In this document: one piece after another, positions 24,077-37,217 of the stretch
Layout: every line of letters starts with the position of its first letter
How positions within the stretch are numbered: the stretch's first letter is position 1
Notes under the pieces: generated by a model
The model's input: only the letters and a program-made list of their open reading frames with translations
What the model was told of the DNA's origin: nothing
Database searches by the model: none
Origin: Chrysomallon squamiferum
Taxonomy: Eukaryota > Mollusca > Gastropoda > Neomphalida > Peltospiridae
Length of the DNA stretch: 64,000 nt
Assembly (NCBI GenBank): GCA_012295275.1
Contig: CM022672.1
Location: 32,188,087-32,252,086, forward strand
Direction: 5' to 3'
Position numbers and translations under genes: made by a program

Positions 24077-25927
24077 GAAAAGAAAAAACACACAAAAACT
24101 ATCAGTCTTATATAAATCTGTAACAACAAAACAAATCTATTTCGAAAGCATAAAATTCAGATAAATTATAAAATTCCGTAACTCTATTACAATATTGTAA
24201 TCATTTATAAATCATTAATAATTACCTATGTCGACTGAACTCCCAAAGTCGCAGAATATATTCACTCATACAAAACTAAACTAAAATAAAATAAAATGTT
24301 CAAATAATGAAGTCTGTGGTGCGACTGACGTAGAAAGAAGGTTCTAGATTACTGCCCGAGTAACTGACGTCACCAGATTTTTTTATTTTTTTTTTTTTTA
24401 AATTTAGTATAAATATGATGTCATCACTTTTGAAATAATGTTTCTAGTAACAACAGATATATATGATACAGAAAGACAGAAGAAATTTTGCTTTAAAGAA
24501 AACACATGCTCAGAATTATGCTTTCTTTTTTCCTTTCTTTATTAAAACTAAAAAGGAAAGAAAGAAACCAGCCAATGAACAAGAATAAATAAGTTACTTC
24601 TATAAATAACATTTTTGAAAATGAAGAACAAAAACAACTTTCTCAATAGGAATATCTACATAAACGTGTTCAAAATCTATGATGTGCGTGTTTCAAAATC
24701 ATCTTCACTATGATCTCGACTAAATAAAAACTGTATTTCCACTGTATCGTAGCTGCATGTTAGAGAGAAAATAAAGAGAATATATATACCGCTAACACTG
24801 TCAAAGTAGTTAATAAAAGAGGAGAGAATTCATCACTTTTGTATATATATGTAAATTCGTCCACAGAAAATTCAGTGAGAATTTGTAATGTTACATAATA
24901 CACATTTGACCTAAAAAAAAACAACTAACCTGTAAGCTATACTCAAAACAAATCATCTGAAATTAACATTACTAGAATCATTTCATGGACAAATAATGAG
25001 AGTGTATATGTATGTATATCTATAAATATCTCGAGTTTGTATGTGTAGCTGTGTGTATTATGTGTATGAGTGTGTATCTTTGTATCTGTGTGTGTATTAT
25101 GCGTGTATGTTTTGTGTGTGTATATATATGTCTGTATGTGTATCTGTTGTTATATTATGTATTTGTATGTATATATGTGTGTGTATCTGTCTGAGTTTGT
25201 ATTATGTGCGTATTTATATGCGTGTATATATGTATATCTATTTGTATTATGTGTATGAATGTATGTATTTATGTATATGTGAGTGTATTATGTGCGTGAG
25301 TGTATATATTTGGGTATCTCTGAATGTTTCTGTATATGTGTGTTTTTATTATCTGTGTAGGTATATATACCTGTGTGTTTGTATTATGTGTGTGCAAGTG
25401 TACGTACTTGTGTATGACTGTATGTATGTGTATATGAAAACTTTGTAAAAGAGGTAAGTGTTGTTTGCTTATTTAATATACAGTTTGCACTGACGCATGG
25501 CTGTTCCCTTCCCTTCCATCTATTATTTCATATCTATTAATTACATAATTTCTGAAAATATATTTATTTATTTATTATTTCTATTCATATTTCTATTTAT
25601 TTGTTCTTCAGTTTGCGTGCGTGCGTGTGCGTGTATGTCACTTGTATTACTGTGTTAGTCAGTTCATTATAAACGTGAATCACCGGGTTTGTGGACCTGA
25701 TGGTCTGTGTATTTATGCAAACGTAGTGTGCGCGCCCTCTCGATTGTGAGACCATTTAGATGTATATAGATAGATACATGTTTTTCTCATAGATACACAG
25801 AACACTAAATCACGACTCCATCCTGGTACCAGCGAGTCACGAATGTCAGAATATTCCAATAAATGTAACCATGGTTACCTCTAAACCTCTATATTTCATT
25901 ATTGTTAGTTATATAATCATCATTTGA
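23879..25927. other. Low-complexity DNA, no gene
   Basis: A/T runs with (AAT)n at 24046-24075, then a long GTAT/TGTG tract at 25000-25440 whose open frames are artefacts. TGACGTCA occurs near 24366. Confidence 0.65.
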
Positions 25928-26052
25928 TTAATTTTTCCATATAAACCTGACGTCACCGTTTGCATTGCTTGTTTCACATGTCAGAGACATTGTTCCGTTA
26001 TCAGCAAGAAAACTGTTTTTATTTCCTTCAGTGCTGACTCTTTGCGGACCAT
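25928..26052 (-). CDS. Immunoglobulin-like domain exon
   Basis: After a good acceptor (TTTTGTTTGACAG) the exon starts in phase 1, the usual phase for extracellular Ig exons. The frame reads DGPQRVSTEGNKNSFLADNG and then MSLTCETSNANGDVRFIWKN: an Ig B strand with its Cys (LTC) and a C strand with its Trp (FIW). A TAA follows at 25930-25928 unless the exon ends at CAG|GTTTAT (25947/25946), which would give a split Ig domain. About 80 bp on, RWYQDGVVI (near 25810) may be another Ig strand remnant. Ig exons in molluscs belong to many adhesion and receptor proteins; this one cannot be assigned. It may be a relic. Confidence 0.5.
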
Positions 26053-26100
26053 CTGTCAAACAAAACAGTAGTAATGTTTAATACTACAAGAAGAAATATA

Positions 26101-26367
26101 TTACATGAACTTCAAGTCCAGTGATTTCAAGTTTTTGTTTAGTCCGAGTACTTTTGTCTTCTGCCGCCTGCTGACCTGTCCATCGTCGAGGGAAGCCAGC
26201 GAACTCGGACTACCAGTCATTGTCTGTACGTTTTGTTTTTGTTTTATTTTTATTTTTATTGTCCTAGTTGAACTGAGAATGTATTGTTCCATGTCACAGG
26301 TCATTTCAATATCGAATACATTCCAAGGACAGTCAGATGACCAGACGACTAACTTGCAGAACTCCTC
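26101..26367 (-). other. Open frame upstream of the Ig exon, unassigned
   Basis: An 88-residue minus frame starts right after a TAA and contains CKLVVWSSDCPWNVFDIEMT and a Ser/Lys-rich tail. It ends 48 bp before the Ig exon. It looks protein-like and could be a neighbouring exon, but the splice sites are unclear. Confidence 0.3.
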
Positions 26368-26640
26368 TTAACTTCAACTGTTTGACCTTTACAGGATCAT
26401 AACACGAGCCTCGAAATAATCCAGGGTCGCTCTCTGCTTTATCCCTCAACTCTGTAGAGATTAGATTATAGTAGTAGTAGCAGTAGTAGTAGTAGTAGTA
26501 GTAGTGGTAATAGTAATAGTAGTAGTAGAAGTAGGAGTAGTAGTAGTAGTAAAAGTAGTAGTAGTAGAGGTAACAGTTGCGGTAGAAATTAGTAATAACA
26601 ACAGAAGCTGTACTAGTGGTAGTAGTACTGAGGGAAAGTG
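26368..26640. repeat. Imperfect (GTA)n microsatellite
   Basis: GTA/TAG units with scattered changes at 26469-26630; the open frames on both strands here are artefacts. Confidence 0.85.
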
Positions 26641-28806
26641 TGGCATAACGAGATACTTAACGTTTGTTGTACTCTCACTGGCGATGGATATGCGTTACAA
26701 GGGCAGACGTAATACAATGCGCTTCGTTAGGTTATAAACTATCAATAATCCAGTCAACAGCCTGCAATTTAGAACATTGCCAGATACTGAGATAATTTCA
26801 GAAGGGTCAGAAATTTCCCATATTGCCTCATATTGAGATTTGGTAAAGGGGCAAACTGAAATGGATGGGGCATAATGGGATGACCTTCTCCCCCTCCACA
26901 GATCACAGAAAAATAAACAACTGTGACAAACTATCAAAGCTGTAAAACATTTATCTTAACCGAATAAAAGCACTGCAGGAACATCTATTCACAGCAGATT
27001 ATAACCAAAACCTAAAATGCAATGAATACCGTTCACCAACCAAGTTAACTTCTATCATTGGAATTTTAAATCAGTTTACATTTAACTTCCAAACACAAAC
27101 TTATAAACTGAATTCTAAGGAAAAGCAAACCACTGTACGGACGTAATCAGTAAATAAGTAAAAACCTTGTATAAAACAACATTTTACTCTGAATTCACTG
27201 AGTATGCCAAAGAAAACTGTGACTGAACAAATTCTGTAGGTACATGTAGTCAGTGTATAAGCACTTTTATATGTTATGTCTGTGATTAGCTATGGTTTAA
27301 ATATATCATCACTGAAAAACAAGACATCAGTGAAATACAAGATAGATAATAATTATTGATATATAAACAATGTCTATATGAAGTGAAATCTATTGAATTA
27401 AGGATGTTGCACTGGAGAATCCCATGAGCTAAACTTTAAAAACGGGGACTTCATAAAATACATCTTTTTCTTCCGTTTAGCAGAATACAGTTAAGTTCTC
27501 CTAGCAGCGTGTGTGGAATTGGTAGACACAACAACAACAACAAGCAGACTGGAGCAGAACCACTAAAGCAGTGAGGAGTGTACAGGTTACATTACATAAC
27601 CCAGTAAAGAGTTTTGTCTATCAAATAACATGTCTGTATTAAGGGATGTCCCTCTTTTGGCAGGGAATCACACATATACATAAACAAATACACAATAAAA
27701 GAAGACGATTACACACAGAAAGACACACACGAACACACTCACACGTACACACACACACACACACACACACACGTATCCTTTTGGTGGATAGGCACCGACT
27801 GCCGCACTGGAATATTTTTAATATATTTCTTTAATGTCTTTCTTTCTTTCGTTATTATTGTTGTTGTTGTTGTTGCTGCTGTTGCCGACATCGTTAGCGT
27901 CATCTTGTTGTCCTTATTACTAATGTTACTTTTCTTCTTCTCATTATTATTTCGACCAACTTTATTATTATTATTTTAGTTACTTTATAATCAATGCTGC
28001 CGTCAATGTTGTTCCTGTACTGGTTGTTCATTTTTCTGTTATTGTCGTTATAAATACACCGTAAAAAGTCAGTTTAGAAATATGGGGGGCAGGAAATAAT
28101 AGTAATCATTATCATCATCACAATAGAAATTATAATGATGATGATGATAATGACGACGAAAATAATAATAATCATAATAATAATAAAATATATAAATGAA
28201 AAAAAAAAAATAAATAAAAATAAAAATAAAAAAATAAAATGTTTTTGCTGCCAAAAGCATATCAATCATAATAGAAATTATAACGATGATGATAAATAAA
28301 TAAAATAATAAAATAATTAAATAAAAATAACATGAAAAATAAAATAAAATAAAATCATAATCATAATAATAACGAAATAAATATTTAAATCGAATGAAAT
28401 AAAAATAACATTCAAAAATAAAATAAAATAAAAAAATAAAATGTTTTTTGCGCCATCAAACAAAATTAATAAACTAATTAATAAACTAGGTCACCCCCAC
28501 CCCATACCATCCCATCCAGTTCTCAGTATTCACTGCTGATGTGAATTTCACCTTAAACACTGCACAAACAACTGACGCTTTACAATTCTTAATAGTATGA
28601 AAGAAAAAACCTTTTTTTAATGTGAACAAGAACAACAAACTAAATAAATAACATCATCAGCAAAAACAACAACAACAACAACAACAACAACAAATAATAA
28701 TAATAATTCAAAATAAACGAAGAAAGAAAGAAAAAGGCATAAAAAAAAGATAATGAAATAAATAATAAGTAAACATTTTTTAAAACTGAAAGAGAGAAAA
28801 TTAAGC

Positions 28807-28852
<46 letters not shown>

Positions 28853-29460
28853 TCCCTGAGGCTGACTTTACTGAAGCCTGGGACCCAAGTAATCTGTTTT
28901 GTTTTTGTTTAGTGCTAAATGTTAACGCTATGTATAACGTAATCGCTCCATGCGCGTCACTGAAATGAATTTATAGGAATACTGTAAGATATAATTAATG
29001 TCTGAAGTTAAAATGTTTTGTTTAGAATAAGAGAAGAAAGGATAATTAGAGAATGAGAGAAGAAAGGATATTTAAAAAACGAGAAACGAGAAAAACGACA
29101 ACCGAATGAATGTAACGAAAGTTTGAAAAGCACTTTTATTCTTCCATTTTTATTTATTTATTTAGAGACAGACTGAAAAAAATAGCCATGTGGAAAGACA
29201 TAGTAAAAGAGAAAATTCATGAAAACTAAGCTGAAAGTGAAAAAAACCCCAACAAATTATAAATATCCAGAGAAAAACGTTTACTTTATGAAGTATGAGA
29301 ACAGTGAAATACAAAAGTAGAAAATACTGCTAACGTAATAATGATGAAAATAAAATGGAAATTCTAAACAACAAAAAAGTACAGATGAATATCACAAATT
29401 TCTAATATATGTAACGAAAAGCTCACTAATGATGTAAGACAGGTAAATAACAACTATTAT
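26641..29460. other. No clear gene; simple repeats
   Basis: GC-richer sequence at 26690-26940 has an open minus frame (80 residues) without recognisable features. (CA)n at 27741-27770 and many AAT/AAAT tracts (28100-28470, 28655-28700, 28806-28850) follow. A segment at 28485-28550 (TCAGTATTCACTGCTGATGT) resembles part of the inverted-repeat arms near 39095-39125, so a short dispersed repeat is present. Confidence 0.55.
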
Positions 29461-29580
29461 CTACAAAGTAGTATACACGTGATCTTGTCTTGTCGTCTGT
29501 CCACGAAACAGCGACAGATTTTCACGAAAACCAGTGGCAATGACCTTTGTTAACAAATACTTTTGGACTCTACGTAGCCT
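29461..29580 (-). CDS. Possible terminal exon, tail ending in a YxxL motif
   Basis: A clean acceptor (TAGTATTTCAG) precedes a 39-residue frame with RLRRVQKYLLTKVI, then FRENLSLFRGQ and a final DHVYTTL before TAG. The composition is ordinary protein, unlike the repeats around it. A Tyr-x-x-Leu at the extreme C-terminus resembles endocytic or ITIM-half signals of membrane receptors, and it lies on the same strand as the Ig exon 3.4 kb downstream, so it could be the cytoplasmic end of a separate Ig-type receptor. Upstream exons are not identified; the acceptor abuts a trinucleotide repeat. Confidence 0.35.
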   Translation of the reverse strand, partial: RLRRVQKYLLTKVIATGFRENLSLFRGQTTRQDHVYTTL

Positions 29581-30261
29581 CTGAAATACTACTGCTACTA
29601 CGACTACTACTACTACTAATAATAATACTAATAATAATACTAATACTAATAATAATATTAATAAGAAGAAGAAGAAGAAGAAAAAGAAGAAGAACAACAA
29701 CAACAGTTAATACAAGTTATTTTCTACTGCAACTACTATTTCTTCTACTAATACATATTATTTCTATAGCAACAACACTACTAATAAAGCTGCTATCTGA
29801 AAAAAGGAGTTTCCCATTTGAACATATATTCACATCACAACAACCAAAACTGGTTAACGACAAAAGTATGTAACCGCGAACTGTTTTGAACAATTGTTAC
29901 GATATTATATTTATATATAGATAGCTGAACTACAACATGGTGATTTTATTCACAGAAACCATCTCAACATTCAGTCTAAATTTTCGGTTACAGAACGGTT
30001 TGTCACAAACGAATACGGCCACATTAATTCTTGTATTTTCATATGTTACGGAAATGGCCGAACGTTATGAAATATCGAGTTCCTACAGTCTAGAATTGTA
30101 GTGTTTAGTTATGTAACGCAGTTATAAAAAGACAAATTAGGAAAATAAGTCAGCTAAACATTTTTAAAATGTATAAATGTATTACCAGGCAAAGTGATAA
30201 GTAAATGATTCAGGTGATAAATAAATCGGTCGATTAACTTCGCCATTTTACGTAATCAGAA
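29581..30261. other. Trinucleotide repeats, then unique sequence
   Basis: ACT/AAT and AAG/AAC tracts at 29588-29706. Sequence at 29880-30261 is not repetitive and lies just upstream of promoter-like motifs. Confidence 0.5.
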
Positions 30262-30303
30262 TGACGTCACTAAACAAGTAACAACAACAATAGCAACATG
30301 GCG
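30262..30303 (+). promoter_or_regulatory. CRE and YY1-like sites at a possible gene start
   Basis: A perfect TGACGTCA (30262-30269) is followed by AACATGGCG (30295-30303), the YY1 core often found at animal 5' ends around the first ATG. Confidence 0.4.
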
Positions 30304-30465
30304 AACAATTGTAAATTAACGAAGGTTTATGTTTTTATTTATTCTAATAACTGGATGATGGATATGATGTTAATTTAGTTTATTTCGATTACTTGGTGAT
30401 TCTTTTCTTTAAAGATAATTTACTTAAAACTGGAAGACTGTGCAGACCTAGTGAATCGTGAAAAT
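30298..30465 (+). CDS. First two small exons of a plus-strand gene, unknown product
   Basis: ATG at 30298 gives MANNCKLTK, then a donor AAG|GTTTAT at 30324. A 90-bp intron ends TTCTTTAAAG, and exon 2 (30415-30465) reads IIYLKLEDCADLVNREN, then a canonical donor GTAAGT. Both junctions are phase 0, so the frame is continuous for 26 residues. The start sits in a promoter-like context (CRE, YY1). No family can be named from so short a stretch. Later exons may lie towards the gap: 33515-33594 on the same strand has an acceptor and an open frame. Confidence 0.4.
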
Positions 30466-30587
30466 GTAAGTCGCTTATTTTTTATTATATATTTGTAGTT
30501 GTAACAATAAACCATTTTTTATTGTTTTAATTCTTCATCATCGTCATAAATATCTTTTTTTTTCTGGTTCTTATTCTTCTTCTTCAC

Positions 30588-30628
<41 letters not shown>

Positions 30629-31239
30629 GATATTATTATTAATACAAACTGAATACAAAAACCTCGTATATTGTTACAAATCAAGATAAAACACTTCATT
30701 TAGTATAGCTACTACAACTACCATTGCTATTATTTCTGTTATTAATGTTGCTACTAAAATGTTAAAAACTAAAACTACTACTGTTACTCCTACCACTACT
30801 ATTTCTATTTCTAATGTTGTAGATATAACTACTAATATTAGTTTTGTTAATCTTAGAATAATTACATATGTATTGTTGATCAGGGAAACATAACTGAAGT
30901 AACTGCTTTCAGAATTTAACAGATGCATCAGAAATACACAACTTGTATATAACTGGCTCATGCTTAATAATAGCAATAATAATAGTTTTAGTACTAGTGG
31001 TGGTGCTAACAGTAATGGTAGTAGTATAGTAATACTAGTACTACTGATAATTGTAATCTATTTGCTCTTTTTACATTTTAGTACATTAATTTTGTTGTTG
31101 GTGTTTTGCTAATCAGTGGTTTTTGATATATTTTCTTTTTATATTGATTTTTAACTTAAAATTTAAAGAAATCATTAATTTAAAACAAAATGTTAGAATA
31201 ACATTTAAAGAAAGCCTTAGTATTACAGATAACAGGGTT
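30466..31239. other. Intronic or intergenic, (ATT)n at 30587-30628
   Basis: Microsatellites and ACT/ATT-rich DNA. The 100-residue open minus frame at 30674-30976 is low complexity. Confidence 0.55.
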
Positions 31240-32360
31240 ATGCTGTGATTAGTGTTGGGGTCAGGCTTCACATTATGTTCAAGGTTAGAGTTAAATTTTT
31301 GGTTTTGGTGAGTGTTAGTGTTTGCATTAGAGTTAAGGTATGTTTAGTGTTAAGGTTCAGTTTCAGATTTGGTTTGGTGTTAGTATTAGACATTGGGTTG
31401 GGATTTGGGCTAGATATAGCATTAGAGTTAGGTTTAGGGTATTGATTAGGGTTAGCATGTGGGTTTGTTTTGTAAGTTGGTGTAGGCTAGCATTAGGGTT
31501 GGGTTGGGGTTAGGATTAAGGTCAGTGTTGGCATTAAGGGTTAAGCTTTCACTATGGGTGATGATTAGGGTTTAGTATTAGGGCTGGCTTTAGGATTAGG
31601 GTAGGATTCATTTGATTGTATATTTTGTTGAAGATACTTTTGATATAAAACTTGAAAAATGTTGTGATGAATTAAAATTAATTTCAAAATATGTATGTAT
31701 TTTAGGATAAAATTTGAAATAAGTTTTATTTCAATAAGTCATTAATTTATCACACTGTTACAAGTAAGGTTAAGGCTATATTTAGGGTTAAGGTTATGGA
31801 TACCATTAACATTAGGGCTATTTTTAGCATTAGGGTTAGGATTGGAGTTGAGTTAGATATATGGTTAGGATTAGAGTTAGATTTAATTATCTGTTTATCT
31901 TAAGGTATTTTTCACAAAACAAACCCCCCTCTCAAAACAAAAGAAACATCCCATGAAAAAATATGTTGAATATTAGGATCAAACAGGTGATGGTTAGGTT
32001 TGGGTTAAGAGTAAGAATTATGATTAGGGTTAGATAATTTAATTATCAATATGTCTTAAAAAATATTTTCTTGTAAGAAAAATTGGGATTAAAATAAATA
32101 AATGAACAAATAAATGAATGAATAAATAAATAAATAAAATTGTTGTTAGTATTATGACAAATTTAAAATAACTTTTCTATTTAAAATTAGTTTTATTTCA
32201 ATAAATCCTTAGTATATCATACTCTTACAAGTAAGGTTATGGATATGGTTAAGGTTATGGTTATCTTTAGGTTACTGTTAGGGTTAGGTTTAAGATTAAA
32301 GTTAGCATTAGGGTTTGGTTAGGGTTAGAGTTCACATGAGGGTTATTGTAAGGATTAATT
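31240..32360 (+). repeat. Degenerate telomere-like composite repeat
   Basis: Blocks of variants of TTAGGGTTAG at 31240-31615, 31750-31890 and 32225-32350 alternate with spacers such as ATATAAAACTTGAAAAATGT. The same block-spacer design, with related spacers (CATATAAGACTTGAACAATC), occurs in the right arm at 38290-38620. Confidence 0.75.
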
Positions 32361-33514
32361 TGAGGTGTTACAGATTAACTGGGGAAAACGCAAAACAAAG
32401 TTTACATTTTCTGGCATCTGTGCATGCACTGACATAGGGTTTTAAAATTTCACATGTTCATAGCTTGTTGAACAACTCATCTCTTCAGAATATTTCATCA
32501 CAGTAGTTCTATTTATTAGCTCACCTCCCCACCAGAATCACTTATGATATTCTGACATATGAAAATGACAGACTTAAAATGTTGTAAAAAAATCATCAGT
32601 GCAGATGAGTCCTTTTGGCATAAAGTGAACTGTGACACATATAAAGAACATTGCAAATGAACATGTGTGTGCCAGCATAGGATAATAAAAACATGGTGAA
32701 AACAATGAAAACTCAGGTTTTGATGGAGTAAGATAAATCACATTCTACAGATCAGTTATATGTGATGCATGGGGGTTTTAAATTTAATATCTCACACTAA
32801 AAGTAATTATATTCAATATAATGTTAAAATATATTAAAAATGAGATTTAGAACTCATTTGAACCCTGAAAGGAAAAATTTGTTATAAAAAATTAGTTCTG
32901 TATTAAAAAGTAACCCTCTGTTTTGAATCTGACATTTAAAACTGACACTAAATGTTTGTGTTTACACATCTGGTGATTACAATAAATGGCTGTTTTAGAG
33001 CAACATTGCAAGTTAAACCTTTTATTCTGAATAATTTTTACTTTCCATTGCTTCAGGTAGTGGAGATCAATCTCCTGTTTTGCCATCCAGTGTAATTTTA
33101 TAATAATGTTGAGGATATTCTGAGGGTATATCTCTATCTTGACACAATGAAATAAGATATTTTTCTCTTTAGTTCAGAAATTGGCAGTTTTTGTTTATAA
33201 GCGACAAACCAACTCTTCATCGAACTAAAAACTTCATCTTTCTCACTGAACCTTTCCTATGATTTTCTAAACCGTAACCATTTTATTCCCATCCAGTTAA
33301 CCCCTTTGCCTGTGGAATAGCCTGTACAAAGAGGCAAAATATGTTTAACTTATTGTTTCATATTCAGGAAATATGGTATTTTAAAAGTATATTTCTTTAT
33401 GTGAGTCATTCTGACCTGACACATTATGGCCAAGCATAAATAGAAATATTTGTTTAGCCTTTCTGTAGCAGAATGAACAGAATCACATAACATCTGTGTA
33501 TGAGCTGTCTCCAG
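32361..33514. other. Mostly unassigned; 64-residue minus frame at 32892-33086
   Basis: The minus frame starts MAKQEIDLHYLKQWK and has a Cys/His-containing middle (CNHQMCKHKH). It is not low complexity, but it lacks any known domain and splice context. Could be an exon or chance. Confidence 0.25.
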
Positions 33515-33594
33515 TACTTTGTGATCAGTACACAAACAACAACATGGAGAAGGCTGTGACTATCAAATGTTTCCTGTTTTATCCTGATTATGAA
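33515..33594 (+). CDS. Exon truncated by the assembly gap, unknown product
   Basis: After a good acceptor (GAGCTGTCTCCAG) the frame reads LCDQYTNNN and MEKAVTIKCFLFYPDYE and then runs into the Ns. Composition is that of a folded protein. The coding signal shows that the gap hides at least part of a gene, and the sequence after the gap (inverted-repeat arm) does not continue it. Confidence 0.35.
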
Positions 33595-33794
33595 NNNNNN
33601 NNNNNNNNNNNNNNNNNNNNNNNNNNNNNNNNNNNNNNNNNNNNNNNNNNNNNNNNNNNNNNNNNNNNNNNNNNNNNNNNNNNNNNNNNNNNNNNNNNNN
33701 NNNNNNNNNNNNNNNNNNNNNNNNNNNNNNNNNNNNNNNNNNNNNNNNNNNNNNNNNNNNNNNNNNNNNNNNNNNNNNNNNNNNNNNNNNNNNN
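33595..33794. other. Assembly gap of 200 N
   Basis: Exactly 200 N, a round number typical of a scaffolding gap of unknown true size. It lies exactly at the inner end of the right inverted-repeat arm. Confidence 0.98.
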
Positions 33795-35974
33795 GATGAT
33801 AAGGCTCCTCACCTCCAGCAGAGAATGACCAGACTCACCATCCCCATCACTAGACAACCAGACTCCTACAAACCTACCAGTGGAAGACTGCTGACTTGTA
33901 TGTGTTCATTCTGTCTTACCATAATTCTATGTAGTCTTCCAAATCTCTGTCCTCTAACAGATCAGCTGAGTGAATAATATAAGATTTCTCAGTGTTCTTA
34001 TTTCAAACTGTTGAGGTTTAAAAAAGCACAGTATTCTATTTCTGATCTCTAGCATTATCCAGTTATAATTTATATTCACTTTCTGCTGATTTTAAATTGT
34101 ATCTGTCATCTGTCTATTCAGGCTCTGTATCTGAGTGAAAATGACTGTTCTGACATCTAGTACAAAATTGAGCTGTGGCAGATTTTTCCTGTAATTTAAA
34201 ACTCTGAAATGCTTTGACTAATATTTAGTGAGAATTAAATTGATGTGATTGTGTACATCATGTACATACATTTGTAGCTGTGCTCAGTGCAGTGACTGTG
34301 ATATAACTCAATGTGCTATGTGTAACATTTTCTTTGTTCATTTCATGTGTGGCATAAGACATAGCAATGTGACAAACATTTCATTTTTCTCAAGCTTGTC
34401 CTCATAGTTCTATGTGAAGTGAATTTTACTTATTTTCAAGCATCTCATTTGGGAAGAATATTATTATTTTGTATTATATATTTTTTTTCAGATCAAGAAC
34501 ATGAGATCTCTAGAAGGAAAGGTGCCTCTAAGCTCTGTCTATAACTTGCAAGAGGTTTTCTATTTTGTGAAAAAGGTGACATCTTCCAGAACAACACTTC
34601 AGTAGACATGAATATTTTTATTTTGATATTTAATTGATTTCTATTTTTTATTACTTGAATAAATACTGTTTCTCTTTCAATTCCTGGGTTTTTTGTTTGT
34701 AATTTTTTTACGCGATAGTCTGCAACTTGTAAGATTTATCTTTTTTTTTTTTTGGAATATTTCTCTTCTTATTCATTGCTTAATGATAACTTTTAGTATT
34801 GTCATCATTTGTAATAAGTTAGGATTGTCTCTCATAAAATCCACACAGTGTCTTAGTTCATTACATTCTTTAATTCATGATGATAGTAAAATATTTTAGA
34901 CAATTGATAATATAATGTACAGAATTGACTCAAACATCTTTCTCTCTTGTCAGATATTTTGTCTTTTCTGCTGACCTACCTTTCGCCCCAGTCACACTGA
35001 CAACATCCCACACACCTGAACAATACTGACAGACCACTACTGTCTTGTTTTTGTTAAGATAGTCTCAGTGACAGTGTTTGTAGATGTCCCAAGTGTCTTC
35101 CAGCACCCAAGTACTTTAAACAAACAGAAATAAACTTTACGTGTTTTCAGTGAAACCAAAGATTACAATGTATGCTTTATTTGAATCCCTCACGTGTACT
35201 TAATACAAAACATTCCCTATAACCATTATTTGTCATATTACTTCTAGATATTTGTACAGTTCTCCTTCTGACTATAGTTAAATGTTTTGCATGAACTTTT
35301 GTTACATTGTTACCTTCATGATTATTTTTCAGAGGGGAGGAAAAGGGTCTACTGTTTACTACAAATATATTTATAATAAGTAATAGTTAATTATGGGATC
35401 TTCTGTTTTCATTTCACTGACATTGTCTAGTGCCAGGAAACAAACCAAAAATTGTCAGTAAAAATATTGTTAATACTAATTAAAAAAAAAAAATTTTAAT
35501 TATATATATATATATCTATACTGCATTTGATAAATACTTCCTAGCACTGTATATTAAAAAAAAAAAAAAGAAAGAAAAAAACAAAAATGTCTAACACCTT
35601 TAAGTAGGTAACTGGTAGTTGTAAAGTATAAATAATGGCTAGACTACTTTAAAAACTAATAGAACAAAATGTAATTTTTCTGATGCTAGGTGACTCTAAA
35701 TGTCATAATACATAATATTAATTTAAATAATCAGTGCGGCCCTTAAAGCAATGAGCAAACAGCAGAACAGCCCCACATCAGCTAAACCTCAGTCAAGTAT
35801 CATGTGAGAACAGAGTGAGCTGCCCTTGAAACTGCAAGCAAACATGACAGAAGCCTGATGCTGCAGCTGATGATAGTTTGACAATAATTGTTAGCTGAGT
35901 TTTCTTGCAGATTTATAGACTTTGTGGTTGTTGTTTGATTTGTGATTGTTTATTTATTTGTTGTTTTTTTCTTT

Positions 35975-36008
<34 letters not shown>

Positions 36009-36013
36009 AGAAA

Positions 36014-36050
<37 letters not shown>

Positions 36051-37217
36051 GGTTATGCATTTATTTATTGAATTAGAATTTTTCTTATTCTTAATTATTC
36101 CATTTGTTTCTTATTTTTTCTATTTATTACTCATTTTTATTTTAATATTTCAATTGTTGTTTATGATTATTATTTTTGTGTGTGTTTGTTTCAGTTTAGT
36201 GAAATCTCTTCTGAACAGCTAAGATTATCTAGTTCTGTCTCTAATTAAGCAGTAATTAAAAACTAAACTATCTGAGTTGTGTTTTAAAATGTGATTATTT
36301 CAGATGAATACAATAATGATTTTATGTGTTGAGATAATTCTTACAGTAGCAATTCTTAAAACATCTGAAAATGTTTTATTATTTTTCTCTTCTTTCTGTA
36401 CATATGTATTCACACACACGCACACACACATACATGTTTAACAGAATGGAAAACTGATCTTTTTACCACATAGTTTTCAACTTTCTCTTCATATAAATGT
36501 TTTTGATATTTTATACAACTTTTGTTTCATTTAAAACTTCAAAAGGAGTAAAAGTTTAAAAATGAATGGAAAGCAGATAACAAAACAAAGAAGTAATTTT
36601 TACATGTAATTTCATCATGTAGCTTTTTCTTAATTAGTTACGGATATCATAATTTGATTATTAATACTTGTCACTGTTTATGGTGTTATTCAGAATAAAT
36701 GAAAAAGGAGATAGAAAGTTAAAGTTCAGAAAACAGTTCATGTGATAAAGAAATGAAACAACTGGAGTCTGTACGTGTTTGACTGGATAACATGCTACCT
36801 CTTGTTGACAGAATCATTATACTGGAATTATTGAAATGAGTAAACATGAAATTATTGTCTCATCTGACTTGAGAACACATTTTTATACAAACAAAGACCC
36901 ATAATTCTCATTTTAGCTTATAACTGCTATGACTAAAACTAGTTTTAACCTTAATTAATGGAAACTCCAGTTACTGGCAGAAATTAAATCCAGTTTTAAC
37001 ATTTCATTTTATACTGACTTTTAATAGGTGTTAATGATAACTTCATTGTCTGACAGAAATAGGTCCAGTGATAATTAATGACAAAAATAAATCCAGTCTT
37101 GTTGTACTGTCAAACGACTAACTTGATTTTGTTTCAAAGTGCAAAGAATGAATTAGTATTTGGGTTTCACATGTTACTATGAAACATTGCCAACTTCTTC
37201 ACTGCTTACGCAAAACA

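Noticed and set aside
25012-25448. Overlapping frames of up to 135 residues
   Set aside because: GTAT/TGTG microsatellite read as Cys-Val-Tyr protein.
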